DNA of 64,000 bases from Labilithrix sp. (GTDB taxonomy: Bacteria; Myxococcota_A; Polyangia; Polyangiales; Polyangiaceae), in the NCBI GenBank assembly GCA_019637155.1, contig JAHBWE010000002.1, positions 248,001 through 312,000 on the forward strand. Reading direction: 5' to 3'. Both the position numbers and the translations under genes were made by a program. Below, one piece after another: positions 49,444 to 58,380 of the stretch. The number at the start of each line of letters is the position of its first letter. Positions within the stretch are counted from its first letter, which is position 1. Below the pieces are notes generated by a model. It worked only from the letters and a program-made list of their open reading frames with translations. It was not told where the DNA came from and did no database searches.

Positions 49444-50316
49444 TCAGCGGCCGGCGGACGCGCGACCCGCTTCGAAGTGAGCGACGATGCGCTCGCGCGG
49501 GAGGGCCCTCTCGTAGATCGCGACCTCGTCGAGGACGCCGGTGAACGAGGCGCCGATCGTGAGGTGCTCGCCGGTGTTCGGGGCATCGATCTTCGGATCG
49601 ATCGTGCCGCCGCCTTGCGGCACGCCGTCGACGTACATCGTCGAGACGGCGCGTCCGCTCGGCTCCGCCGCGACCGTCAGCACGAGGTGGACGAAGCCGC
49701 TCGCGAGCCGGTCCCTCGTCTGCGTGCTGAGGTCGACGCCCTGGCCCCAGAACTCGAAGTGGACGTGGCTGTCCGAGCCGCGCGCGTACATGATCCAACC
49801 CTGGAAGGGGTCGACGTCCTCGTCGCGCTTCGAGAAGATCCAGCGGTCCTTGCCGTTGGGCTCGTCCGCCGCCCAGACCTCCAGCGTGAAGCTGCTCGCG
49901 CCGGCGAAGTCGTAGACGTCGCCGACGTCGAGGCCGCCCCACGGAGCGAAGCGCGCGCCCTTGCCGATCGCGCCGGGGACGCCGAGGACCATCTCCTGGC
50001 TCGGCGTCCCCGCGTGGCCGCCGCGCGCGTCGGCGACGGTGCTCGCGCCGGCTTCTTCCTCGAAGCGCCACCACGACGACGGAGCGTCGGCGCTCACCTC
50101 GCGACCGTACGGGTCGAGCGGGTCGTCGCCGGCGTCCGGCGGAGGCTCGCCGCCGTCGGTCGCGGGCGGCGTCGCCGTCGCGCCGGCGTCGTCGCCCGGC
50201 GCGGCGTTCGCGTTCGCGTCGCCGCCGCTCAGTCCGTCGAGGCTCGTCGCGAGCGAGCACGCGCCGCAGGCGAGGGCGAGCGCGAGGAGCGCGGCGATCC
50301 AACCCCGTCTCGACAT
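49444..50316 (-). CDS. lipoprotein with LamG/concanavalin-like lectin domain
   Basis: 290 residues from ATG 50316. Signal MSRRGWIAALLALALACGAC with lipobox Cys, then a spacer rich in Asp/Ala/Pro. A LamG-type jelly-roll follows (about 85-285). It starts SSWWRFEEEAGASTVADARGG and includes FTLEVWAADEPNGKDRWIFSK and STMYVDGVPQGGG. It ends GVLDEVAIYERALPRERIVAHF, the classic end of laminin-G_3 domains. It is likely surface-exposed and may bind glycans. It is divergent from glnS across 61 bases. Confidence 0.88.
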   Translation of the reverse strand: MSRRGWIAALLALALACGACSLATSLDGLSGGDANANAAPGDDAGATATPPATDGGEPPPDAGDDPLDPYGREVSADAPSSWWRFEEEAGASTVADARGGHAGTPSQEMVLGVPGAIGKGARFAPWGGLDVGDVYDFAGASSFTLEVWAADEPNGKDRWIFSKRDEDVDPFQGWIMYARGSDSHVHFEFWGQGVDLSTQTRDRLASGFVHLVLTVAAEPSGRAVSTMYVDGVPQGGGTIDPKIDAPNTGEHLTIGASFTGVLDEVAIYERALPRERIVAHFEAGRASAGR

Positions 50317-50377
50317 GCGATGGACGGAGGTTACCTCCTCGCGGAACGGCGCGCCTTCATCTAAGTTTCTCCCACCT

Positions 50378-52690
50378 ATGGAAGGCGAAGCGAAGGACTT
50401 CATCCGAGAGATGATTCGCGCCGACGTGGCGGCGGGGAAACACGGCGGAAAGGTCGTGACGCGGTTCCCGCCCGAGCCGAACGGCTGGCTCCACATCGGC
50501 CACGCGAAGGCGATCTGCATCGACTTCGGCGTCGCGCAGGAGTTCGGCGGCCGCTGCCACCTCCGCATGGACGACACGAACCCCACGACCGAGGACATGG
50601 ACTACGTCCGCGCCATCCAGCGCGACGTGAAGTGGCTCGGCTTCGACTGGGGCGAGCACATGTACTATGCATCCGATTACTTCGCGCGCTTCTACGAGCT
50701 CGGCCGGCTCCTCATCGAGCGCGGCCGCGCGTACGTGTGCGACCTCTCGGAGGAGGAGTTCTCGAAGAGCTACCGCGGCACGATCACCGAGCCCGGCAAG
50801 GTGAGCCCGTTCGCGTCGCGCAGCGTCGAGGAGAACCTCGACCTCTTCCGCCGGATGAAGGAGGGCGAGTTCAAGGACGGCGAGCGCGTGCTGCGCGCGC
50901 GCATCGACATGGCCTCCCCCAACATGAAGATGCGCGACCCGCCGCTCGTCCGCATCAAGCACGCGCACCACTTCCGCACCGGCGACGCGTGGTGCATCTA
51001 CCCGCTCTACGACTACGCGCACTGCCTCGAGGACTCCTTCGAGGGCGTGACGCACTCGCTCTGCACGCTCGAGTTCGAGAGCGCGCGCGAGCTCTACGAC
51101 TGGGTCATCCAGGCGACGGAGGTCCCGCACGTCCCGAAGCAGACGGAGTTCGCGCGGCTCAACATCACGTACACGGTGATGAGCAAGCGCAAGCTCCTCC
51201 AGCTCGTCGAGCAGAAGCACGTGAGCGGCTGGGACGATCCGCGCATGCCCACCATCGCGGGCCTGCGCCGTCGCGGCGTCACGCCGGAGGCGCTCCGCAC
51301 CTTCTGCGCGCGCATCGGCGTCGCGAAGAACATCTCCACCGTCGACATCGCGCTCCTCGAGCACACGATCCGCGAGGACCTCGACCGCCGCTCGCCGCGG
51401 GTGATGGCGGTGCTGAACCCGGTCGAGCTCGTCGTCGACACGTGGGCGGGCGACACGACCGACGAGCTCGAGGCCGGCTACTGGCCGGCGGGCACCGAGC
51501 CGGCGGCGGGGGCGGCGCGCACGGGGAGCCGCACGCTCCCGTTCTCACGCGTCCTCTACGTCGAGCGCGACGACTTCGCGGAGGACCCCCCGAAGGGCTG
51601 GCACCGCCTCGCGATCGGCAAGAAGGTGCGCCTCCGCCACGGCTACATCGTGACGTGCACGAGCGTGGAGAAGGACGCGGCAGGCAACGTCGTCCGTATT
51701 CACTGCGCGCACGATCCCGACACGCGCGGCGGCACCGCGCGCGCGGGAGAGAAGGTCGACGGCACGATCCACTGGGTCTCGGCCTCGCACGCGGTCGACG
51801 TCGACGCGCGCATCTACGATCGCCTCTTCACGGTGGAGAACCCGGGCGACGGCGACGCCGACTTCGTCACGCAGCTGAACCCGAGGTCGCTCACCGTCGT
51901 GAAGGCGAAGGCGGAGCCGTCCCTCGCGACCGCGAGGGCAGGGGAGCACTATCAGCTGGAGCGGGTGGGGTTCTTCGTCGTCGACGAAGACACCGCGCAG
52001 GGGCCGGTCGCCTTGAACCGCACCGTGGCGCTGAAGGACTCGTGGCAGAAGGTCGTCGCGGCGGCGTCGGCTCCTTCGGGGCGGCCGGCGGCGGCGGCGC
52101 CGGCCGCGGGCGCGCCGCGGGCGCCGAAGGAGAGCAAGGTGGCGGAGCTGTCACCGGAGGCGATCGCGCTTCGTGACGCGCACGGTCTCGCGCCGGACAT
52201 CGCGCGCGCGATCGCGGGCGAGCCGGCGCTGGCGTCGATGTTCCTGGCGGTCGTGGCGACCGCGGAGGGGAAGGCGGCGGCGAAGCCGATCGCGACGATG
52301 CTGGCCAACGACGTCCTCGGCGAGCTCCGCGCGAGGAAGCTGGACGCGGTCCCCTTCGGGCCGGCGGCGGCGCTCGAGCTCGCGGCGCTCCTGAAGGAGG
52401 GCATCATCTCGAGCGCGCAGACGAAGGAGGTCCTCGCGGTCCTCTTCGTGACGCCGGACAAGACCCCGCGCGCCGTCGTCGCGGAGAAGGGCCTCGCGCA
52501 GATCGCGAACGCGGACGCGCTCCTCCCGGTCGTCGACGAGGTCCTCGCCGCGAACGCGGACGCGGTCGGCCGCTACAAGGCGGGCAACGCGAACGTCGTC
52601 GGCGCCCTCGTCGGCATGGTCATGAAGAAGAGCGGCGGCCGCGCCAACGCGAAGCTGGTGAAGGAGCTCCTCGAACAGCGCCTCGCCTGA
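50378..52690 (+). CDS. glnS: glutaminyl-tRNA synthetase with C-terminal YqeY-like domain
   Basis: 770 residues. Class I synthetase: HIGH in GWLHIGHAKAICIDFG (about residue 38), the GlnRS-specific RMDDTNPTTEDMDYV, and a KMSKS-like VMSKRKL (about 267). A normal anticodon-binding beta-barrel region follows to about 560. After an Ala/Pro linker, a GatB/YqeY-type tRNA-binding domain (about 590-770) ends VVGALVGMVMKKSGGRANAKLVKELL. The GlnRS-YqeY fusion is known in Deinococcus and some delta-proteobacteria and increases affinity for tRNA(Gln). Having glnS suggests direct charging of tRNA(Gln). Confidence 0.96.
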   Translation: MEGEAKDFIREMIRADVAAGKHGGKVVTRFPPEPNGWLHIGHAKAICIDFGVAQEFGGRCHLRMDDTNPTTEDMDYVRAIQRDVKWLGFDWGEHMYYASDYFARFYELGRLLIERGRAYVCDLSEEEFSKSYRGTITEPGKVSPFASRSVEENLDLFRRMKEGEFKDGERVLRARIDMASPNMKMRDPPLVRIKHAHHFRTGDAWCIYPLYDYAHCLEDSFEGVTHSLCTLEFESARELYDWVIQATEVPHVPKQTEFARLNITYTVMSKRKLLQLVEQKHVSGWDDPRMPTIAGLRRRGVTPEALRTFCARIGVAKNISTVDIALLEHTIREDLDRRSPRVMAVLNPVELVVDTWAGDTTDELEAGYWPAGTEPAAGAARTGSRTLPFSRVLYVERDDFAEDPPKGWHRLAIGKKVRLRHGYIVTCTSVEKDAAGNVVRIHCAHDPDTRGGTARAGEKVDGTIHWVSASHAVDVDARIYDRLFTVENPGDGDADFVTQLNPRSLTVVKAKAEPSLATARAGEHYQLERVGFFVVDEDTAQGPVALNRTVALKDSWQKVVAAASAPSGRPAAAAPAAGAPRAPKESKVAELSPEAIALRDAHGLAPDIARAIAGEPALASMFLAVVATAEGKAAAKPIATMLANDVLGELRARKLDAVPFGPAAALELAALLKEGIISSAQTKEVLAVLFVTPDKTPRAVVAEKGLAQIANADALLPVVDEVLAANADAVGRYKAGNANVVGALVGMVMKKSGGRANAKLVKELLEQRLA

Positions 52691-52700
52691 CCCGCTCCGC

Positions 52701-53285
52701 TCAATCGTCTCCCGGGAGGTCGAGCGCGCCTTCGTAGAGATCGTCCACCACGAGGACGGTCCCGTCGGTCAGCTCGAGCCGCGCACCTTGGCCGACGACG
52801 CGGTAGGTCCACGTGCCGTTGGTCGCCCGCGCGAAGTGTTCGAGCCGCGCGCTCCGCTGCGAGACGAGGACGTAGTCCGTGAGCGACGCGATGCTCTGGT
52901 AGTCCTCCCATTTGTCGCCACGATCGTGCTTCTCCGTGCCTTGCGAGAGGACCTCGACCACGACGCGCGGGTTCTCGATTACGTCCGTCGTCCCGGGGTG
53001 GAGCACGACCGGCCCGCAGACCACCGTACCGTCGGGGTAGACGAAGTCCCCCGTCGCGGGGACGTGGACCTTTTGATCCGACGAAAATGGTCCGCGCGGA
53101 CCTCCGCGGAGCGCCTCACGAAGCGCGGCCAGCACGTTCGCGCTCAACCGGTTGTGACGGGGGCTCCCGCCGGCCATCGCGAAGACCTCTCCGCGAAGGA
53201 GCTGATGCTTGCCCAGCTGCGCTCGCTCCCACGCGAGGTATTCAGTGGCCCCCATGCGCACGGCTCGCGAGGTCGTGGCGCTCAC
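52701..53285 (-). CDS. Uma2 family (DUF820) PD-(D/E)xK endonuclease-like protein
   Basis: 194 residues from GTG 53285 (MSATTSRAVRMGATEYLAWE); ATG 53255 is a shorter option that would cut the family's usual N-terminus. Nuclease-fold residues: GEVFAMAGGSPRHNRLSANV, the Asp in DFVYPDGTVV, Glu in NPRVVVEVLSQ and Lys in RGDKWEDYQSI, followed by YVLVSQRSARLEHF. The family is widespread, often multicopy, and its biological role is unresolved. It ends 10 bases from the glnS stop, convergent. Confidence 0.9.
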   Translation of the reverse strand: MSATTSRAVRMGATEYLAWERAQLGKHQLLRGEVFAMAGGSPRHNRLSANVLAALREALRGGPRGPFSSDQKVHVPATGDFVYPDGTVVCGPVVLHPGTTDVIENPRVVVEVLSQGTEKHDRGDKWEDYQSIASLTDYVLVSQRSARLEHFARATNGTWTYRVVGQGARLELTDGTVLVVDDLYEGALDLPGDD

Positions 53286-53365
53286 GGTCGTACGATACCA
53301 CTCGCCCGCACGCGGGCGTTTCCCGAGGCCGGTCACGTCTGCTGGGAGCGCCTACCCTTCCTGAA

Positions 53366-53388
53366 TTGAAAATGACTTTCACTTGCAA
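53366..53388. promoter_or_regulatory. Fur-box-like operator upstream of CbiX-like lipoprotein gene
   Basis: TTGAAAATGA-CTT-TCACTTGCAA, an imperfect 23-base palindrome in which 8 of 10 arm positions pair. The core GAAAATGACTTTCACTTGC matches the classical 19-base Fur consensus GATAATGATAATCATTATC at 12 positions. It stands out as an A+T-rich island and lies about 96 bases before the ATG at 53485, suitable for promoter control. The Uma2 gene diverges on the other side. Confidence 0.65.
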
Positions 53389-53484
53389 TATGGTGCCGGC
53401 AGTTGCGAGCGGCGTGGGTGCGTCACGGAGTCGTAGTGGTCGTGGCGTGTGGTGCGGGCGCTCAGGTGCAGTAGAGGTGAGGTC

Positions 53485-54447
53485 ATGCGCTGGTTGAAGC
53501 TCGGGATCGTGTCGGTGGTGGGGGTCGTCGTTGGGTGCGGTGGGGCGTCGGCGAGCGCGCCGGAGACGTCGGCGGCGCCTGCGACGTCGGCGACCGCCGC
53601 GGCGGGGTCGGGGTTCGGCGTGATCGTCATGGCGCACGGTGGGTCGCCGGAGTGGAACCAAGGGGTCATCGACAGCGTCGAGCCGCTGCGGGCGAAGTAT
53701 CCGATCGAGATCGCGTTCGGGATGGCCGACGCGACGACGATGAAAGACGCCGCGCAGAAGATCGAGGCGCGCGGCGCGAAGCGCGTCGCCGTCGTGCGGC
53801 TCTTCGTCAGCGGCGAGAGCTGGTTCGAGCGGACGGAGCAGATCTTCGGCACGAAGCCCGGCGCGCCGGCCGACGGCGGCGCGTCGGACCCGCATGCTGC
53901 GCATCACGGTGGCGGGCACGGCGGGCACTCGATGGCGTTCTTTCGCGTGCCGAGCGTCGCGTCGTATGCGTTCACGACGGAGGGGCTCTCCGATGTCCCC
54001 GAGATGGGGGTCGTCCTCGCCGATCGCGCCGCCGCGCTGAGCAAGGAGCCCGCGAAGGAGGACGTGCTCATCCTCGCCCACGGGCCCGAGGACGACGGCG
54101 AGAACGAGCGGTGGCTCACGAAGCTCGGCTCGCGCGCCGACACGATCAAGAAGCGGGCGCCCTTCCGCCGCGTGCAGGTCGAGACGCTGCGCGAGGACTG
54201 GCCCGACAAGCGCGCGCCCGCGGAGCAGCGCATCCGCGCCTATGTCGAGCGCGCCAAGAACGAAGGCGGGAAGGCGATCGTGATCCCGTTCCGCGTGCAG
54301 GGGTTCGGTCCGTACAAGGAGGTGCTGAAGGACCTCGACTACGTCGCCGACGGGAAGGGGCTCATCCCGCACCCCGAGGTGACGAAGTGGATCGATCGCC
54401 AGATCGTCGCGCTCCAGGCCGGGCCCTTCCGGCCGCAGGTTCAGTGA
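53485..54447 (+). CDS. exported CbiX/sirohydrochlorin-chelatase-like lipoprotein with two chelatase modules
   Basis: 320 residues. Signal MRWLKLGIVSVVGVVVGC with lipobox Cys, then an Ala/Ser/Thr spacer. There are two class II chelatase-like modules. The first, about 45-115, is VIVMAHGGSPEWNQGVIDSV to VAVVRLFVSGESW. The second, about 192-300, is VLILAHGPEDDGENERW to AIVIPFRVQGFGPY. Each opens with the AHG motif that supplies the catalytic His in CbiX/SirB. Between them is a His-rich loop, DPHAAHHGGGHGGH, a likely metal-binding patch. Cytoplasmic CbiX proteins insert Co or Fe into tetrapyrroles, and an envelope-anchored form is unusual. The Fur-like box upstream suggests an iron-linked role. 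Its stop overlaps the convergent peptidase gene by 7 bases. Confidence 0.83.
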   Translation: MRWLKLGIVSVVGVVVGCGGASASAPETSAAPATSATAAAGSGFGVIVMAHGGSPEWNQGVIDSVEPLRAKYPIEIAFGMADATTMKDAAQKIEARGAKRVAVVRLFVSGESWFERTEQIFGTKPGAPADGGASDPHAAHHGGGHGGHSMAFFRVPSVASYAFTTEGLSDVPEMGVVLADRAAALSKEPAKEDVLILAHGPEDDGENERWLTKLGSRADTIKKRAPFRRVQVETLREDWPDKRAPAEQRIRAYVERAKNEGGKAIVIPFRVQGFGPYKEVLKDLDYVADGKGLIPHPEVTKWIDRQIVALQAGPFRPQVQ

Positions 54448-55634
54448 CGGAGCGCGGCCGAGTACCAGGTGTTGGCGTCGTACCAGCCGTTGCCGTCGCC
54501 GCCCCAGCCCATCTCCAGCTCGAAGCGGCCGTTCGAGTAGCCCTTCGCGATCGGGTAGTGGCCGTCGCCGCCGAAGAGCGAGCCCGTGCCGACGATCGCG
54601 GGGCGGCCGTCGCAGAGCGCGTCGAGCATCGCGTCGCGCACGCCGTTGTCGGCGATCATCAGGAAGTTGTAACGTGCATCGAACGTCACGCCCGGCGCGC
54701 GCGCGGTGATGAAGCCGCCGACGTCGCCCATCGCCCACGGCGTCGTCATGCCCTGGCCCTCGATGCACGACGTCCGCACGACGCGGTTGATCTGCATCAT
54801 CAGGTTCGAGACGTCCGCGTTCATCGCGAGCGGCGCGTTCGGGAGGAGACCCGCGAACGCGCCGTCGTTCGCCGGATCGGCCGCCGCGCGACGGCTGCCC
54901 CAGCCGAAGAGCGTCGCCCACGCGGTCGGCCCGCAGCCGCTCATGCACGCGGTCGTGTTCGGCCCCTCGCCGGGCGAGAGCTGATCGTACGAAGGGACCT
55001 CGCCCTTCACCATGCAGGTCCTCTCCGGCGCCGTGCCTCCGAAGAGCGGCGAGTCTTGCGTGCGGAGGCTCTTCGCGTTCTTCACGTGCGCCTCGAGGAG
55101 CTCCGTGCGCGCGGCGCGCCACGTGCGCATCGCCTCCTCCGTCGACACCGGCACGAACGTCGCCTCCTCACCGGAGCGATCGATGCGGAGGAGCGAGCGC
55201 GTCGAGCGGCCGAGCGCGTTGCCGAGCCCGTCGGCCGCGACGTACACCGCGGCGTCGAGGCGGTACACGCGCGTCATCGCCGACCGCACTCCGAGCTCGA
55301 GCCGCGCGCTCGGGCTGCGACCCGTCGTGCCGTACTCGACCACGCGCGCGGGGCCGCTCGCCGTGACGACCGCCCACCCGCTCGCGGTCGCGATCTCGAA
55401 GTACGCCGGCGCGTCGCCGTCCGGCTCGTAGATCGGCCGGCCGCGCGTCGCGTCGAGGCCCGCCGTCGCCTTCACCGTCGCCGCCGCTTCGCTCGGCAGC
55501 GTCACGAGGCCGTCGTCGTCCACGTTCACCGCCGCCGGGCTCGCGCTCTCGTCCCCTGCCGTCGTCGCGCAGCCCGCGAGCACAGCCCCCGCGCCGGCAA
55601 GGAGAGCGCCCGCAAGGAGACGGAGCCGTTTCAT
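54441..55634 (-). CDS. C10/C39-like papain-fold cysteine peptidase lipoprotein
   Basis: 397 residues from ATG 55634 (AGG nine bases upstream); ATG 55643 is an alternative. Signal MKRLRLLAGALLAGAGAVLAGC with lipobox Cys. An N-terminal pro-region (about 30-190) includes EIATASGWAVVTASGPARVV, similar in layout to the streptopain inhibitory propeptide. The peptidase part has the catalytic Cys in ACMSGCGPTAWATLFGW (about 231) and His in FGGDGHYPIAKGYSN (about 358). It ends with the Trp/Gly motif LEMGWGGDGNGWYDAN typical of C10 and related enzymes. It is probably an extracytoplasmic protease activated by propeptide removal. Confidence 0.82.
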   Translation of the reverse strand: MKRLRLLAGALLAGAGAVLAGCATTAGDESASPAAVNVDDDGLVTLPSEAAATVKATAGLDATRGRPIYEPDGDAPAYFEIATASGWAVVTASGPARVVEYGTTGRSPSARLELGVRSAMTRVYRLDAAVYVAADGLGNALGRSTRSLLRIDRSGEEATFVPVSTEEAMRTWRAARTELLEAHVKNAKSLRTQDSPLFGGTAPERTCMVKGEVPSYDQLSPGEGPNTTACMSGCGPTAWATLFGWGSRRAAADPANDGAFAGLLPNAPLAMNADVSNLMMQINRVVRTSCIEGQGMTTPWAMGDVGGFITARAPGVTFDARYNFLMIADNGVRDAMLDALCDGRPAIVGTGSLFGGDGHYPIAKGYSNGRFELEMGWGGDGNGWYDANTWYSAALRH

Positions 55635-55753
55635 CGGCTGCATCCTGGCCCACCTTCCCTGAACGACGCGTCTCAAAGGTGTCCTAATGTGCGATTCTTG
55701 CCTACCCGTGGAAAAGCCACACCGCGGCCGGAATTACGGGCAAATTCGAGGGT

Positions 55754-56851
55754 ATGTCGGACCCCGTCGCGATCCTCTCGAAGCTCGTGGCCTACCGCTC
55801 GGACGTGGTCGGCGGCGAGGAGCGTCCGATCGCGGAGCACCTCGCGGAGCTGTTCCGCGGGCTCGGACCCGACCGAGGACCCGACGAGGTGACGGTGGGC
55901 GACGTCCCCCGTCCGAACGGGAAGACCGCGTCGTGGGTCTACGCGCGTTATGGAGCGCCGAAGGTCCTCGTCAACGCGCACCTCGACACCGTGCCCCCGA
56001 ACAGCGAGTGGAGCGCCGACCCGTTCACGCCGCGCGTCGCCGACGGCAAGCTCTACGCGCTCGGCGCGTGCGACACGAAGGGCGCGGCGGCGGCGATCCT
56101 CGCCGCCCTCGCCGAGACGCAGTCGAAGCCGAAGGACGTGGGCGTGCTCTTCTCCGGCGACGAGGAGTTCAGCAGCGTCGTGATGCGTTGGTTCGTGAAG
56201 AGCCCGCATCGCGAAGGGCTCGAGCGCGCGATCGTGTGCGAGCCGACGAACCTCCGCGTCGGCACGCGGCACCGCGGCTTCCACGCGTTCGAGGTCACGG
56301 TGGAGGGACCGGGCGGCCACTCGTCGCGCGCGGACACGACCTACGCGCCGCTCGCGCGCCTCGCGCGCCTCGCGACGGCGTTCGACGACTGGGCCGCGCA
56401 GCACAAAGGAAAGGGCCCGGAGGGCTTCCCCGGCATGTGCATGAACGTCGCGAAGCTCGACGGCGGCGTCGCCTTCAACGTGATCCCGCCGCAAGGCCGC
56501 CTCCTCGCGTCGATCCGCGTGCCGCCGGGCGTCGACTCCGCCGCGATCGGCGCGGAGCTCCGCGCGCTCCAAGAGCAGCTCGTGCCGGAGGCCACGTTCA
56601 CGTTCCTGCGCGAGAACGTCCCCTTCGCGACGCGCGACCCTGCGTCGTTCGTCGAGCTCGTCGGCGACGCGGCGAAGGCGCCGATCGACCTCGGCTTCTG
56701 GACCGAGGCCGCCCTCCTCGCGCAGGCCGGCGTCGACGCCGTCGTGATCGGCCCCGGCGACATCGCGCAGGCCCACGGCCCCGACGAGTGGGTCCCGCTC
56801 GACGAGCTCCATCGCGCGAAGGAGATGTTCCAGCGCGTCTTCGCGCGTTAG
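55754..56851 (+). CDS. M20 family metallopeptidase (ArgE/DapE type)
   Basis: 365 residues, ATG with GAGGGT upstream. Di-zinc amidohydrolase motifs: LVNAHLDTVP (about 74), GACDTKGAAAAIL (about 104), catalytic Glu in SGDEEFSSV, EPTNLRVG, the dimerisation-domain GPGGHSSRAD, and the last ligand in IAQAHGPDEWV (about 340). These fit acetylornithine deacetylase or succinyl-diaminopimelate desuccinylase. ArgE is favoured by size and the AHGPDE ending, but the substrate is not settled. It is cytoplasmic and ends with a 4-base convergent overlap with the PcfJ-like gene. Confidence 0.9.
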   Translation: MSDPVAILSKLVAYRSDVVGGEERPIAEHLAELFRGLGPDRGPDEVTVGDVPRPNGKTASWVYARYGAPKVLVNAHLDTVPPNSEWSADPFTPRVADGKLYALGACDTKGAAAAILAALAETQSKPKDVGVLFSGDEEFSSVVMRWFVKSPHREGLERAIVCEPTNLRVGTRHRGFHAFEVTVEGPGGHSSRADTTYAPLARLARLATAFDDWAAQHKGKGPEGFPGMCMNVAKLDGGVAFNVIPPQGRLLASIRVPPGVDSAAIGAELRALQEQLVPEATFTFLRENVPFATRDPASFVELVGDAAKAPIDLGFWTEAALLAQAGVDAVVIGPGDIAQAHGPDEWVPLDELHRAKEMFQRVFAR

Positions 56852-58077
56852 CCGCGCGCGAGCGAGCGACTCAAGGTCAGGCCTTGCTCTTCGACCCAGC
56901 GGCGGAGGACCTCGAGGGCGCGCTTCTTCGGCGGCTTGTTCGCGGGGCCCTTCACCTGGCAGATCTCGCGGCGGTCGCGGTTCACCTCGATCGTGACGGC
57001 GCGGAGGCGCTCGCCGTGCTCCTCCACCGTCATCGACCAGATCGAGCTGCCTCCGAACGCGCACTTCGGAGCGTACGTCGCCACGCAGTGACGCATCGCG
57101 AGGCCCTCCTCGCGGAGCTCGTCGCTCGTGCGGAGCTCTCGGATACGCCACGCGCGAAGCCGGGCGTCCGTCCCGTCGGCGCGGAGCCACACGAGGCCGC
57201 CGAACGGCGCGGGCTTCCACGAGAGCCCGCTCGACCGCGGGCGCGGCGCGACCGCGCGGCCGCCCCACCCGCGGAGGATGCGGTCGCGCGTCTTCGAGCC
57301 CAGCCCGCACAGCGCGACGTCGGCGCGCGGATCCGTGTTCGGCGGCCATGTCCCGGCGAGCGACGTCGACGTCCGGGCGCTCCTCCGTTCGTGGAAGAAC
57401 TCCACGAGCCGGTCGACGAGCACGCGATCGAGGTCTCCTTGCGCGACGAGGAACGCGACGACGTGGGCGATGAAGCCCTCGTCGCCGCTCTCGCGACCGA
57501 GGCGCGTCATCGCGACCGCGCGCGCGAGCTCGGGCGAGCCGTTCAGGCCGCGCACCTGCGCCCAGCGGAGCGCGGCCATGATCGACAGATCGTCGGGCGC
57601 ACCGCGAAGAGCGTGCGCCATGCGGCGGCTCGGGCGCAGCGGGAAGTCGATCGCGCGCACGCTCTCCCCCGCGCCGAGGCGGATGTACCAGCGCTGCTCC
57701 CGGCGCGCGCGATGCCCGCCGAGCCACGCCGCCGTCATGAACCGCGGGACCGGAAACGACGCGAAGAGGTGCTCCGCGAGCGACGCGAGGACCCGCGCGT
57801 CGGAGCGCGTCTCCGGCGGCGTCCACGCGCCGACGGGTCGTCGCCAGTCCCAGCGATGGACGGCCATCGCGAGGAGCGCGTCGACGAGCGCGCGCGATCG
57901 ATCCGTCGCCACGCTGCGCGGCGAGAGGATGGTCGTACGCTCCTGGACGGTCGCGAGCAGATGCTGAAATGCAGCGACGACGCGCGGACCCACCCGCGTC
58001 GCCCGCCGCAGCGCCGCGCGGACCGCGGCGTCGAGGACCCGCTTCCGGGCCTCCCGAAGGTGACGAAGACTCTTCAT
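56848..58077 (-). CDS. PcfJ-like protein
   Basis: 409 residues from ATG 58077, which has GGAG six bases upstream; an ATG at 58188 would add 37 Arg-rich residues without a ribosome site. The conserved PcfJ-like block is in the last 100 residues: EEGLAMRHCVATYAPKCAFG, SIWSMTV, RAVTIEVNRDRREICQVKGPANKPP. The first 200 residues are Arg-rich and helical. PcfJ was named from conjugative plasmid pCF10, and relatives are common in chromosomes with no known activity. No conjugation genes are near it here. Confidence 0.82.
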   Translation of the reverse strand: MKSLRHLREARKRVLDAAVRAALRRATRVGPRVVAAFQHLLATVQERTTILSPRSVATDRSRALVDALLAMAVHRWDWRRPVGAWTPPETRSDARVLASLAEHLFASFPVPRFMTAAWLGGHRARREQRWYIRLGAGESVRAIDFPLRPSRRMAHALRGAPDDLSIMAALRWAQVRGLNGSPELARAVAMTRLGRESGDEGFIAHVVAFLVAQGDLDRVLVDRLVEFFHERRSARTSTSLAGTWPPNTDPRADVALCGLGSKTRDRILRGWGGRAVAPRPRSSGLSWKPAPFGGLVWLRADGTDARLRAWRIRELRTSDELREEGLAMRHCVATYAPKCAFGGSSIWSMTVEEHGERLRAVTIEVNRDRREICQVKGPANKPPKKRALEVLRRWVEEQGLTLSRSLARG

Positions 58078-58380
58078 GATGCGCTCCGAGCGCGCGACGG
58101 CGCGCCGTTCGTGGTCGAAGGACGGCAGCCCGCGGCGGGCTACGAACCGGCGACGATGACGAAACGCATGGGCGAGAAGACTGCGCATCGAGGACGACAC
58201 GCGCAAGGCCGCTCGTCGCCTCCGCGGTCCACCTCGACGTCCAGGAACGCGACGTCGACGACAGCGTCGACGCTCACTGTGACCGAGTAACACGTGTTCC
58301 CGTGGACGTGAACGCGCCCCTCTCGGGCGCGAACACCATCCACTCGTGCTCTAATCATCGCCGGATAAAGAGGTGTCGAA
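58078..58380. other. 303-base gene-free stretch between divergent genes
   Basis: Holds the upstream regions of the PcfJ-like gene (left) and the secreted protein gene (right). Visible elements are a 10-base palindrome AACACGTGTT (58289-58298) and a hairpin with 7-base arms, CGCGCCC-N5-GGGCGCG (58313-58331). Close to the right-hand gene, a TCTAAT element about 30 bases before the ATG could be a -10 box. No coding region was supported. Confidence 0.5.

Noticed and set aside
50326..50338. Palindrome GGAGGTTACCTCC as an operator between the LamG gene and glnS
   Set aside because: It is two overlapping purine/pyrimidine runs of ribosome-site type with a 3-base centre and no second copy was seen; insufficient evidence.
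52150..52690. Separate yqeY/gatB-like gene after glnS
   Set aside because: It is in frame with glnS with no stop or start signal; the GlnRS-YqeY fusion is a known architecture.
53083..53285. Uma2 gene as transposon cargo
   Set aside because: Uma2 proteins are common chromosomal genes and no terminal repeats or transposase are present.
56848..58293. Conjugative or mobile element suggested by the PcfJ-like gene
   Set aside because: No relaxase, integrase, transposase or attachment repeat is seen around it.
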